Positions 1 to 9,198 of a stretch of 64,000 nt of DNA are shown piece after piece. The stretch lies in NCBI GenBank assembly GCA_014529385.2, contig CM043953.1, forward strand, positions 115,726,049-115,790,048, in the 5' to 3' direction. The notes under the pieces are model-generated. The model searched no databases. It was not told the origin of the DNA and saw only the letters and a list, made by a program, of their open reading frames with translations. The position numbers and the translations under genes are program-made. The number at the start of each line of letters is the position of its first letter. Within the stretch, counting starts at the first letter, position 1. This DNA is from Adiantum capillus-veneris. Taxonomy: Eukaryota; Streptophyta; Polypodiopsida; Polypodiales; Pteridaceae.

Positions 1-778
1 GGGGTTTTGTTCCAAGATCACCACTTGTCCAAGCTAACTCTATTGAAACATAGAGAGAAGCAAAGGTCCACCACTTGTCCAAGCTAGTCTCCATTGAAAC
101 AAGGAGAGAAGCAAGCTCCATCATTTCTCCAAGATAGGCTAGCATGGATAAGTGCACCTTGAAACCAACCTTCCTATGAGGCAATAGAGCATATGCTACA
201 TATTTTATGTATGCCCCATGCCTCAAATTAAGAAGTTATAGATTAGAAGTGGACCTTGCTTAAATGTCACATGCAATAAATTAAGGAAAAATAGCCAAGT
301 GGATTGTATTCCTCAATGGATCCTTGCTTTCACAAGTTGTGAACCTTGAGTCACTTTTACATTAACTTGGACAAGTGGTGGACCTAGAAACCAAGCTCTC
401 CATGTTGAGATAAGTTGTAGGTAGGACATTAGAACATAGACAACGATAATGGATGCAATATACTCCTCTCCTAATAATCCAATTGATTGAAACCATGATA
501 TTTTAGTTGTTTTCATTGTGTATTGTATGTGCATAAAGTGGAATGAGACCTTAAGAAAACTCAAATTTTTGACAAAATCTCTATATTTTATACATGATAT
601 ATTGAAAGTTGTCCAACCTGGGAATTGGGATTTTCCCACTTTACCTAATATGGTCTTACTAGGAAACAAAAGGAATACCTCCAGGAGGCACATTAGTGGG
701 AAAAGGTACCAACACTTATTGAACACAACAAAAAACATAAGGAACCCTAACCTAATTATTTGCACTCCCCCTAAAGAG
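1..778. other. No gene seen; 3' non-coding part of the first gypsy element
   Basis: AT-rich sequence downstream (on the minus strand) of the last recognisable frame. It holds the 51-bp tandem repeat and a 20-bp inverted pair (64-83 with 366-385). A 150-codon minus frame at 313-765 is rich in hydrophobic residues but resembles no family known to me and is probably chance. No LTR start matching the 5' LTR is visible here. Confidence 0.6.
18..138. repeat. Short tandem repeat, unit about 51 bp, 2.3 copies
   Basis: The phrase CACTTGTCCAAGCTA followed by a variable short stretch, TTGAAACA and GAGAGAAGCAA occurs twice, at about 18-68 and 69-118, with a partial, more diverged third unit to 138. It lies in the 3' non-coding part of the first gypsy element. 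Confidence 0.7.
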
Positions 779-1237
779 TCAAGGGAATAGGATATTGTAG
801 AGGTTGGGGGGAAACCCTAAGGCTAAACCCCTATCCTCGTCGTCGAGATAAACAAAGTCATCATCCATGAGACCATATGTGCCATCCGTGTAGTCATGTA
901 AATTTTCTTCTTCATCATGGGTGCCCATGTTTACTAAGAAGGTCACTAGACGCCTATAGTCATCTTGGTCAAAAGGGTAGGCTTGTGCAATGGGAGAAAC
1001 GCTCTCTACTAAGTATGGATCAGACGTGGTCAAGAGACGTATCAGCCATTCTAACTCCTCAAAATTCCTCTCACATGCTAGCATACCTATCAAATCCCAT
1101 TCACATGCAAGCACTGGAAAGACCATGTGAAATATTTGTGAAAAGTAACGAGGGTACCTCTCACCCAAGGCAGGAGTGGATGACTCTAGCGTACTAGCCA
1201 TATCTGTACACGCAAATAGATGATGGTTAGAGTGCAA
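779..1237 (-). CDS. Small acidic frame at the 3' end of the gypsy element, unknown function
   Basis: A 152-codon frame, the last of the element's frames on the minus strand. The C-terminal third is strongly acidic (short runs such as DDDFVYLDDEDRG) and ends NLYNILFP. There is no signal peptide, no clear membrane segment and no zinc motif. Envelope-like frames in Athila elements sit at this position but normally have membrane segments; none is evident here. It does not resemble any family I know. Codon use looks like the neighbouring frames, and the same strand and order favour it being part of the element and not chance. I cannot assign a role. Confidence 0.4.
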   Translation of the reverse strand: MHSNHHLFACTDMASTLESSTPALGERYPRYFSQIFHMVFPVLACEWDLIGMLACERNFEELEWLIRLLTTSDPYLVESVSPIAQAYPFDQDDYRRLVTFLVNMGTHDEEENLHDYTDGTYGLMDDDFVYLDDEDRGLALGFPPNLYNILFP

Positions 1238-1447
1238 ATATTACAAGGGTCGTGTTTTTGTGCATAATTTGTTTTTATGATTTGTGTGATGGCTCTTGCT
1301 CTTTTACTTTTTTATCTTGTTTTTGTGAGTATAAGGCTTTATATATACATTCCCTAAGATCGGAGATTAAGAGGTCAGGTAGAAAGGTTGAGAGGGAAGC
1401 AAGTGAATGATGGATGTCCACAAACACTCCCCCCTTCCTTGGGTAGA

Positions 1448-2689
1448 TCATACCATTTGAAATGAGCTTGTCACTCTTTGAAACCAATTGTTCCAATTGG
1501 TAATAGGTGAGGATTTTTGCCAGTAGTTTTCTTTTACCCTAGGTGCCTCGTCAAGTTGCAAGGGTGGTAAGGTACTCTCCCAGGATCGAACTTGAAGTGG
1601 TTCATCAGGTGATTCTTGAACACTGGGAGGTGTGGATTCTTTTGTAGCTTCATTGAGGTTCATTACTATAGATGGAGGCTGTGTAGAAGCTTTTACCTCT
1701 ATGGATGTATTACATGAGGAGCTAGAAGCTTCATGGAACCCCCCTTTTCCTGAGCTAGGTGGAATAAATTGGGTTTGCCTTGGAGCCCAAACTAGCTCTG
1801 GACTAGGTGTGTAGCATTCTCTGATCTTTCCCTTCCCACGGTCTGCCATTGGCTTTAGCGTTACACAGTTTGACTCATATGGGTTTATTGTCGATAGGGA
1901 AGGACACATCTTACGTTTAGGTACCCAAATTTGCTCATTTCCATCATAGTATCCTTGGGCTTTTAATAGTCGTTTAGGAATCCAGCGCCACGTTTTCTTA
2001 CATTTCTTAGAGCGAGTGGGACGTTTCTGATGAGGCTTCCGGTTTTTAGCATCAGCCATGGTTACTAAAGAAGCTTTAGGGACCCACTTGAATGCTTTCT
2101 TTGTTATATTAGGATGGTTCTTGTGTGTCTCAAGCTTTCTTTCAACTACATCAGTTGAAGATCTAGAGAGTTGGGCTATGGGGACGTATGGTTCAACCTC
2201 CTGGACATGCAATGTCTTGGGTTTTATTTCCTTAGGCAATATCTCAGGGACTATGGCTTGAGTGGTAGGGATAAGAGTTGGTTTTTGTGGTGTGACACCC
2301 CCAGTCCCCCAATCAATAGTGCATTTGGTGTCTATCATCCACGTGCGTCCTAGGTTTATATTACCCTCCATAGTTCTAGTAGGCATGACCAAAAAGTCTT
2401 GAGCTACAATTCCATTGTCATAACTGACAGAAGTGTGCCAGATTCCAAAAACCGTAGTTTTTTTCTTGTTGACACCCTTGACTTGGATAATACTCTCAGA
2501 TAGAGGTGGCTTCCCTAACTGACACCACACCCCATAGGATAGCAGATTGTATTTAGCACCCGTGTCCAATAAGGCGTTATATAGCACTTTTCCATAGGCA
2601 CTATTTAACTCAATAGGGTATCGTAGAGGTGTGTCAGAGTCCCAACCAATCCTCTTCGATTTCCACGTGGAATGCATTTGTGACTCCAA
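1448..2689 (-). CDS. Second retropepsin-like protein downstream of integrase
   Basis: 413 codons, overlapping the end of the RNase H-integrase frame by about 56 bp. The N-terminal 120 residues read like a retroviral-type aspartic protease: ALLDTGAKYNLLS supplies the DTG active-site loop, and INLGRTWM matches the ILGR-type motif that closes the fold. The middle carries repeated tryptophan-proline-lysine words (KWVPKAS, RWIPKRLL, QGYYDGNEQIWVPK), and the C-terminal third is Ser/Pro-rich and polar. The element already has a protease-like domain at the usual place between gag and RT, so this would be a second one in an unusual position. Typical plant gypsy elements carry nothing, a chromodomain or an envelope-like frame here. 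The protease-fold call rests on motifs only. Confidence 0.6.
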   Translation of the reverse strand: MESQMHSTWKSKRIGWDSDTPLRYPIELNSAYGKVLYNALLDTGAKYNLLSYGVWCQLGKPPLSESIIQVKGVNKKKTTVFGIWHTSVSYDNGIVAQDFLVMPTRTMEGNINLGRTWMIDTKCTIDWGTGGVTPQKPTLIPTTQAIVPEILPKEIKPKTLHVQEVEPYVPIAQLSRSSTDVVERKLETHKNHPNITKKAFKWVPKASLVTMADAKNRKPHQKRPTRSKKCKKTWRWIPKRLLKAQGYYDGNEQIWVPKRKMCPSLSTINPYESNCVTLKPMADRGKGKIRECYTPSPELVWAPRQTQFIPPSSGKGGFHEASSSSCNTSIEVKASTQPPSIVMNLNEATKESTPPSVQESPDEPLQVRSWESTLPPLQLDEAPRVKENYWQKSSPITNWNNWFQRVTSSFQMV

Positions 2690-4622
2690 GGTTAGCCTCT
2701 CGTTTTTTTCTTATACGTTGTTGTCGCTCCTTAGCCTCAGCTTGAGCTTGTATCTTGTTTAACTCCATTTGTGCTTTGGCGGCCTTGTCTTGATGAATGG
2801 CCCGTAGTTCTTCTTGGCTTAAAGGATCATAATATCTTTTGAATTTACTCCCATTGAGGAATCCAATGGTTTCAACTCCATCAAGAGTTTCCACACGAAG
2901 GGTACCTTGTGGGGTAATTTCACATACTCTATATGGTCCTTTACCAGCATATTTCAACTTTTTCTTCTCTTTACGTACTCCATACATAAGGACTTTATCA
3001 CCAACTTTGATGTCCTTGTCCTTCACATGGCGATCAAACCACTTCTTTCTCCTATCCTTTTCCACAAGAGCATTTTGCACAGCCAACTGTCTCTCTTCGT
3101 CTAGTTTTTCTAAGATATACAAACGCTCGGTTAAGGGGTTACCATTCCATCCTTCCTGTGAAGCTACCCTAAGACTAGGAATAACAAACTCCCAAGGCAT
3201 AACCGCTTCTTGGCCGTATACCATTTTGAATGGCGTACAATTAATAGCCACTTTATAAGCAGTACGATAAGCCCATAGAGGAGATGTCAACTTCAAATCC
3301 CAATCAGTGCGATGAGCTTCTACCGTCTCGGTTAAAATAGAGATTAGAGTCTTGTTGGTGCTCTCGGCTTGTCCATTAGCTTGCGGGTAATAAGGTATAG
3401 ACTTATGGTGGGATATCATAAAGGTCGTGGTAAGCTCTCTTATTACCTCATTTATAAAATGGGTACCATTATCACTAACAATTTCAAAAGGACAACCAAA
3501 TCTTGTGATAATGTTCTCAAAAAGAAACTTAGCTGTTGTCCTCGCGTCAGCTTTTTCTGAAGCCTTAGCTTCAGCCCACTTTGTTACATAGCCCGTAGCA
3601 ACTAGAATATATCGAGATTGAGTGTTGCGAGCTGCGGGACTAATTGGACCTACAAAGTCTAAGCCCCATTTTTCAAATGGTTGGGTTACTTTAATAGGAT
3701 GTAAGGGCATTCTGTCTTTGCGCTGTGTGGTCTTGTAACGTTGGCACTCATCACACCCTTTTGTAAAAAGTGATGCATCCTTAAATAAAGTTGGCCACCA
3801 ATAGCCTGATTGCAGCACCTTTCTAGCAGCCAGGTCTCCTGAAAAATGTTCTCCTGCTATGCCCATATGTGCTTCTTGCAAGATATACAAATATTCATCC
3901 TCGCGGGCACAACGCCTAAGAATATCTTCCTTGCCTAGTCTATACAGAGTTCCGACAATCAAACAATAGGGTTCACATTCTTTTACTAGCCTTCGAGCGA
4001 TATCCTTACGAAGTTCCTTGGGTGGAAAACTATTAACTAAAAAGTTAACAATGTTCTCACTCCATTCAGGCATAGTCTCAACTATGAATAGGGAAGTATC
4101 GTGTAATTCATCATCAACTCCTGTAGGGGCTTCACCATTGGGTATGCGAGACAAATGATCAGCCATGACGTGCCTTTTACCGGGTCTCACTACAATCATG
4201 AAATCAAACTCCAGAAGAATTAACAACCATCGTGTGATTCTTCCTGTGGAGCATGGCTTGTTTACCAGATACAACAACGCTTGATGATCCACATAAAATA
4301 CAAATTTGTTTGCCAGAAGGTAGTAGCAAAATTTCTTTACTGCATAAACCATTGCCAAACCTTCTCGCTTTGTAGTGGTGTAGTTCCTTTCAGCATCGTT
4401 CAATTGACGGCTTGCAAAGCTAATGGGATAGTCCAATTTATGTTCTCCTGGTTGAGTGAGAACACACCCAATAGCAAAGTTTGATGCATCAATATGCACA
4501 TGGAAAATGACATCCCAGTTAGGTGTCCTTAAAATCGGAGCACTTGCTAGTGTTTTCTTCAATTGCTCATAGGCTTGGTCATACTCTTCAGTCCATTTAA
4601 ATTCAATGAGAAGCTTGTACAA
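2634..4622 (-). CDS. Gypsy RNase H and integrase
   Basis: 662 codons. The first 160 residues are the RNase H region: HIDASNFAIGCVLTQPGE carries the first catalytic aspartate, followed by TTTKREGLAMVYAVKKF and YVDHQALLYL, ending at MADHLSRIPNGE. Integrase follows: an HHCC zinc finger (GEHFSGDLAARK to CDECQRYK), then the D,D35E core with GLDFVGPISP, IVSDNGTHF and QANGQAESTN. After the core comes a typical GPF/Y-like tail (GPYRVCEITPQGTLRVETLDG) and a basic, glutamine-rich coiled segment. No chromodomain is present. These enzymes remove the RNA template and insert the cDNA into host DNA. Confidence 0.93.
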   Translation of the reverse strand: MYKLLIEFKWTEEYDQAYEQLKKTLASAPILRTPNWDVIFHVHIDASNFAIGCVLTQPGEHKLDYPISFASRQLNDAERNYTTTKREGLAMVYAVKKFCYYLLANKFVFYVDHQALLYLVNKPCSTGRITRWLLILLEFDFMIVVRPGKRHVMADHLSRIPNGEAPTGVDDELHDTSLFIVETMPEWSENIVNFLVNSFPPKELRKDIARRLVKECEPYCLIVGTLYRLGKEDILRRCAREDEYLYILQEAHMGIAGEHFSGDLAARKVLQSGYWWPTLFKDASLFTKGCDECQRYKTTQRKDRMPLHPIKVTQPFEKWGLDFVGPISPAARNTQSRYILVATGYVTKWAEAKASEKADARTTAKFLFENIITRFGCPFEIVSDNGTHFINEVIRELTTTFMISHHKSIPYYPQANGQAESTNKTLISILTETVEAHRTDWDLKLTSPLWAYRTAYKVAINCTPFKMVYGQEAVMPWEFVIPSLRVASQEGWNGNPLTERLYILEKLDEERQLAVQNALVEKDRRKKWFDRHVKDKDIKVGDKVLMYGVRKEKKKLKYAGKGPYRVCEITPQGTLRVETLDGVETIGFLNGSKFKRYYDPLSQEELRAIHQDKAAKAQMELNKIQAQAEAKERQQRIRKKREANLGVTNAFHVEIEEDWLGL

Positions 4623-4635
4623 AGGACGTGCTATC

Positions 4636-7600
4636 TCAGCGAAAAATAAAATAAACCGTCGAATAATAACCCACGTGTCCCATGAACCTTTGAACTCCCT
4701 TGTAATTGGTTAGTGGTGGTAACTCTAGAATCACTTTAATTTTGCTCTCATCGGTTGAGATACCATTCTTAGATACTATATGCCCTAAAATAACTCCATG
4801 CTTGACCCAAAATTGGCATTTGAACGGGTTCAATGAGATACGATATAACCTACACTTTTCAAACACCTTCCGCAAACATGATAGATGTTCTTTCCAAGAA
4901 GAGTAAACACAAAGGTCGTCTAAGAAAGCTTCACAAAACTCTCTCAAATATTCTTTAAAAGCAGTATTTATTAATCGTTGGAATGTAGCAGGGGCATTTG
5001 TTAAGCCAAAAGCCATCACACGAAATGCAAACACGCCAAATTCTGTTATGAAGGCAGTTTTAGCTTGGTCCTCTAGCGCTATCGTGATTTGGTTGTAGCC
5101 TGAGTACCCATCTAGAAAGCTATAAGCTTCCTTGCCTACAACTCTTTCGAGTACATGTTCGGAATATGGTAGGGGGTAATGGTCTCTTCTAGTAGCTGCA
5201 TTAACTTTTTTGAGGTCCACGCACACCCTGAGTTTCCCATTCTTTTTTGACACGATAACTATTGGAGACACCCATTCAGAGTGTTCAATAGGATATATGA
5301 ACCCACATTTGATAAGATTTTCTAGTTCTTCTTGCATGATCTTTGCGTACTTAGGATTCATCGGGTAGGGTCTTTGTTGTACGGGCTTCGCAGTGCTAAT
5401 CATAGGGATTGTATGTTGGAACACACAAGGTGGAACACCTTTCATATCATGGTATGTCCAAGCGAATATGTCTTTGAATTCCTTGAGAAGCTCTTTGAGG
5501 ACCGCCTCTTCAACTTCTGTGAGGTCTTGGGCAATAAAAACAGGTTTTGATTCTTCACCGGGGTCGGCTAATTCTATTTCTTTAACTATTGCCGGCCCAT
5601 CATAGATTCCATCATTCCCATCAATAGGTATTCTTTGGGCTTTTGTGTACACAACCTTTGCTTCCCCCGTGGTGTAAGATTTGAAATGTTCTGGTGCATG
5701 ATGCAAGTCTGTGGATTCTGGTTGTGCTTTGGTCTGTGCTTCCATTTCTGCTTTCTTGTGTTGTCGAGCTAACTCTTGGTTTTGACGCCTCCTTGCAGTG
5801 CGGCTCAACTTTGGCTTGTCTATGATCTCTAATTGGGCTATGTCATGGGGTCGTGGTCTACACCACATAACATTTTGGAGATATTCACCCCAATCGTCTA
5901 CCAATTTACGATGAGCATCACATGCTCCTATATAACTGAGCCATTCTGCTGAGGATCTCTTCTTTTTTATCCTAGCACGTACATTGGCTCGATATCGACG
6001 CCTCTTAAAGTTTTTCTTTTTCTTATTTGAGACCTGATTTTGATTTGCATTTAGATCTCGCTCACTAAAGGGGTCCTCGTTGGTGTCCTCTTCACTCTCG
6101 GAGGAGCTATCATCGGTTGATGTGCTCGGTCCTTCCGAATGTTTTGACTCTGAACTTGCTCCACTCTCTAATTCATGAGATTCAGAATCTGTTTCACTCT
6201 GGGAGTCAGTGTCTGAGTCGTGTTGGTCAAAGTCTTCTATTGAGCTATCGGTGTCACTGTCAGATTGGTCTACAATTGCCTTGCCCTTAGAAGATGCATG
6301 TATGGCACTTATCATGTTCAGAGGTGCAATTTGTGGTAACTCTTCCCCCTCTAGTGTTACCCAAGTGGTTCCTCTATTTCCCCAGGTATCTATGGTTGCA
6401 GCTAGGTGTACCCAGTCTACGTTGTCTGATTCCGTCATACCCAGTAACACATCCATGTAAGGAGAATCTTGGCCAATGTCTGTATCCTTCTTACAAGTGT
6501 AACAATATTGTAGTGGGGCCGAGTGAATTGTGGTGTCAGAGCGATGATCAATAATGGTTTTACTCCATAAGGGGTGTACCTTACGAGTCACCAAATCCAC
6601 TCTAAGGACAGAGTCTTGGAATTGCAAATAGACATGATTTTTAGACCAATCATGAACCATTTGTGCTTCCCTCATGAATGGTCGTCCTAAAATCATTTCA
6701 TATGACATAAGGTGTTTAGAGAAATCCATTACAATGAACGTATGTCGTACCTTGTGTCCTAGAACTTTGATCTTAAGATCCTTGAGCATCCCCATAGGTT
6801 TGGCTATGGTACCATTTTCCATCTTTACCACAATGTTAGTAACACTGAGGCGGGGTTTTCCCATGGATTCCCAACAATCTTTTGTAACGATGCTAACTCC
6901 CCCACCACCATCAAGAATTCCCTTTATAGTTAATCCCTTGGTAGTGATGGGTAGGGTCGCATTAGACTCGTCGCCTTCAAAATATTGCCCTAATTTGTTA
7001 ATGGGTACCTCGATCACGGACTCGTGTCCATCTAAGTCAAGTGATTGCATGTGATTTTCCTCATCAATCATAATCGAGTCAGGCCTATTTGGTTGCGCAA
7101 ACTGCGGTAATCCCATTCGTAGCTCTCCGTTAAGGAATGCTCGAAGTGCAAGGAATAACTCAGGATCTCCATATAGCTTTGCTATGATCGTGGTTTGGAC
7201 CTCAGAAGACATGAAGTCCACTAGTTTGGCAACATTCATTGGCATTTTGCAGGGTGTAGGTCCTTGACTAGGAACTAGTGAGGATGGAATCTCATATTCC
7301 TCAATGGGATCAGGTATTCCTTCGTTAAACATCCTTTCCAACAAGAAGGGTGTATGCTCACTTTCTGATGTCCCGTCCTCACTCCCTTCTTGGATGATAC
7401 TAGATATGGCTAACGGTCTATGGTTCATGTGGGGTGGATGAACTTGCGTGGGAAACACTGTGTCATGAATTTTGACATCCATGGGTTCTGGTTCTAGTTT
7501 CTTTTGAGTCTCCTCCACTAAACCTCTTAGATGTTTCACCTGCTCAATCTCGTCTACTGGGTTTGGGTACGTCCCAATCTTCTTTTTACGATTCTTCCCT

Positions 7601-9051
7601 TTTTGCCTTTGCGGTTTATCTTGGGGGTCTTGGATTGGATTTGGAAACACTTGTGGTGTTTTCAAAGGCTCTTTATGGTTTTCTCTTATTCGGTTTTCAT
7701 TTGGTTCCATGTTACGGTTTTCTTGGTCGGTATTTCCCTTTGTGGTATTGGTTCTAGTCTCCATTGTCTCGACTGAATCTGAATCATCCTCGAGGTCATT
7801 CATATACACGGGGTCATCTCCTTTTCCTATGTTTGTTTTGGAACTTGGCTTTGAATTGACCGTATTCTGCGACCTCTTCCTTCGTGTCTTCTTTTTCTTT
7901 GCTTGGATAACTGACGCGGTATCTCTCTCTTTGAGGATATGGCCTGGCCCTTGAAGCATGGACCGTGTAATCGCATAAGCGGGTGCGACGGGTGGTATTG
8001 GCGATGTCACACTAGCAATTTCGACCAAATTTAGGGGTGTGATTTTAGGCGCATTTGGGTTATAGGGGCATTGGGCAATCAAGTGATCTATGCCACAACG
8101 ATTACATGTGAGTATTGGCATTGCAGACGTGCTCCCTTGATTCATTTGCATCTGTGCAGCATTCTTTTGCAGCCTAATAGGGCACTCCGCTGCCCGATGT
8201 GGTCCACCACACTCGTAGCATTGAAGAGGTGGCCTCCTAGCTTGGGTGTTGATATTTTGACCTCTGGATGCGAGAGCAGCAGCTTGATAAACCGGCTTGA
8301 CTTGCCCCCAACAATCTTCCATGTAGTATATAGGACACTCTTCCAATGTATCAAGTCCGTAGGCAATACTAGTGTCTATTTCCTCCTCACAGCCATCTGC
8401 ATAAGCATTAGATGGCTCACAACCCACTTGGTTCATAGGGGCGACTCTTGGATGCGGGGGCTGCGGTCCTAGCACAGGAGGTGGTAGCGGTGTAGCTTGT
8501 ACAACATTTTGAGATCTAGGAACCATGTGTTGCGGTAGTTGCTCAACAGGTGGAGCAGGCATCAATACAGGAGCTCGAGGTGCATCCGTCCAGGCTACAG
8601 CTGGTCTATTTGCCATCATACGTTTGATCATTAAACAATCCTTAGCTTGGTGACCATACCTACCACATGCGTTGCAAGTTCCATTAAATTTTACTCTAAA
8701 CGTAGGGCACTCACTAGTGCTATGTGGACCTAAGCAAATGGAACACCATTGTTGCTCCCTTCTTGGATACATGTGACTATTTTGAGGGGGTCGATTATCC
8801 TTAAGAGACTCTTGGATTGCCTTGGTGAGGTCTGTCAAGAATGTCTCAAATACCTTTGGCTCATTGGAAATGGGCTTTGCAGTCATGGGTTCATACTCAA
8901 TGGCTTGTGAGCTAGTGGATCTCGTGTCAGTAGACACCCTCGTGCCTGCTATCATCAAGTTGTCCTCTAATTGGATTGCATAGGCAGTGACATCTTCCCA
9001 GGTTGTGATACCTCTAATCACTAGTCCATTATAGATTCCTTCATTCCTCAA
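4636..9051 (-). CDS. Gypsy gag C-terminus, CCHC knuckles, protease and reverse transcriptase
   Basis: A very long frame of 1471 codons. The first 100 residues continue gag. CCHC-like knuckles follow: CSICLGPHSTSEC, CNACGRYGHQAKDC, CYECGGPHRAAEC and CNRCGIDHLIAQC, all in the first 330 residues. A long polar linker leads to a protease-like region (around residue 700) ending at YEMILGRPFM. Next are a Ser/Asp/Glu-rich acidic tract and a strongly basic patch (KKKKNFKRRRYRANVRARIK). The reverse transcriptase occupies about the last 220 residues: LRVCVDLKKVNAATRRDHYP, SFLDGYSGYNQI, AFGLTNAPATFQR and the catalytic box FLDDLCVYSS. RT copies element RNA to DNA inside the particle. The long linkers make this frame much larger than in common gypsy elements. 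Confidence 0.92.
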   Translation of the reverse strand: MRNEGIYNGLVIRGITTWEDVTAYAIQLEDNLMIAGTRVSTDTRSTSSQAIEYEPMTAKPISNEPKVFETFLTDLTKAIQESLKDNRPPQNSHMYPRREQQWCSICLGPHSTSECPTFRVKFNGTCNACGRYGHQAKDCLMIKRMMANRPAVAWTDAPRAPVLMPAPPVEQLPQHMVPRSQNVVQATPLPPPVLGPQPPHPRVAPMNQVGCEPSNAYADGCEEEIDTSIAYGLDTLEECPIYYMEDCWGQVKPVYQAAALASRGQNINTQARRPPLQCYECGGPHRAAECPIRLQKNAAQMQMNQGSTSAMPILTCNRCGIDHLIAQCPYNPNAPKITPLNLVEIASVTSPIPPVAPAYAITRSMLQGPGHILKERDTASVIQAKKKKTRRKRSQNTVNSKPSSKTNIGKGDDPVYMNDLEDDSDSVETMETRTNTTKGNTDQENRNMEPNENRIRENHKEPLKTPQVFPNPIQDPQDKPQRQKGKNRKKKIGTYPNPVDEIEQVKHLRGLVEETQKKLEPEPMDVKIHDTVFPTQVHPPHMNHRPLAISSIIQEGSEDGTSESEHTPFLLERMFNEGIPDPIEEYEIPSSLVPSQGPTPCKMPMNVAKLVDFMSSEVQTTIIAKLYGDPELFLALRAFLNGELRMGLPQFAQPNRPDSIMIDEENHMQSLDLDGHESVIEVPINKLGQYFEGDESNATLPITTKGLTIKGILDGGGGVSIVTKDCWESMGKPRLSVTNIVVKMENGTIAKPMGMLKDLKIKVLGHKVRHTFIVMDFSKHLMSYEMILGRPFMREAQMVHDWSKNHVYLQFQDSVLRVDLVTRKVHPLWSKTIIDHRSDTTIHSAPLQYCYTCKKDTDIGQDSPYMDVLLGMTESDNVDWVHLAATIDTWGNRGTTWVTLEGEELPQIAPLNMISAIHASSKGKAIVDQSDSDTDSSIEDFDQHDSDTDSQSETDSESHELESGASSESKHSEGPSTSTDDSSSESEEDTNEDPFSERDLNANQNQVSNKKKKNFKRRRYRANVRARIKKKRSSAEWLSYIGACDAHRKLVDDWGEYLQNVMWCRPRPHDIAQLEIIDKPKLSRTARRRQNQELARQHKKAEMEAQTKAQPESTDLHHAPEHFKSYTTGEAKVVYTKAQRIPIDGNDGIYDGPAIVKEIELADPGEESKPVFIAQDLTEVEEAVLKELLKEFKDIFAWTYHDMKGVPPCVFQHTIPMISTAKPVQQRPYPMNPKYAKIMQEELENLIKCGFIYPIEHSEWVSPIVIVSKKNGKLRVCVDLKKVNAATRRDHYPLPYSEHVLERVVGKEAYSFLDGYSGYNQITIALEDQAKTAFITEFGVFAFRVMAFGLTNAPATFQRLINTAFKEYLREFCEAFLDDLCVYSSWKEHLSCLRKVFEKCRLYRISLNPFKCQFWVKHGVILGHIVSKNGISTDESKIKVILELPPLTNYKGVQRFMGHVGYYSTVYFIFR

Positions 9052-9198
9052 CCCTCGAATGAATCGATCAAGTAGTTGGTTATTGTTGAAGCGCTCATTT
9101 ACAGGGCAGCGAGATTTTAAGTGCTTTAGACGACTAATGAAGTCCCTTACTGACTCTCCTTCCTTACGTTCGGCCTTCTGTAGCTGAGATGCTACACC

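Noticed and set aside
313-765. 150-codon minus-strand frame near the left edge
   Set aside because: Hydrophobic composition without motif, in AT-rich 3' non-coding DNA of the gypsy element; probably chance.
779-1237. Envelope gene of an Athila-type element
   Set aside because: The position fits, but no signal peptide, membrane segment or glycoprotein pattern is visible.
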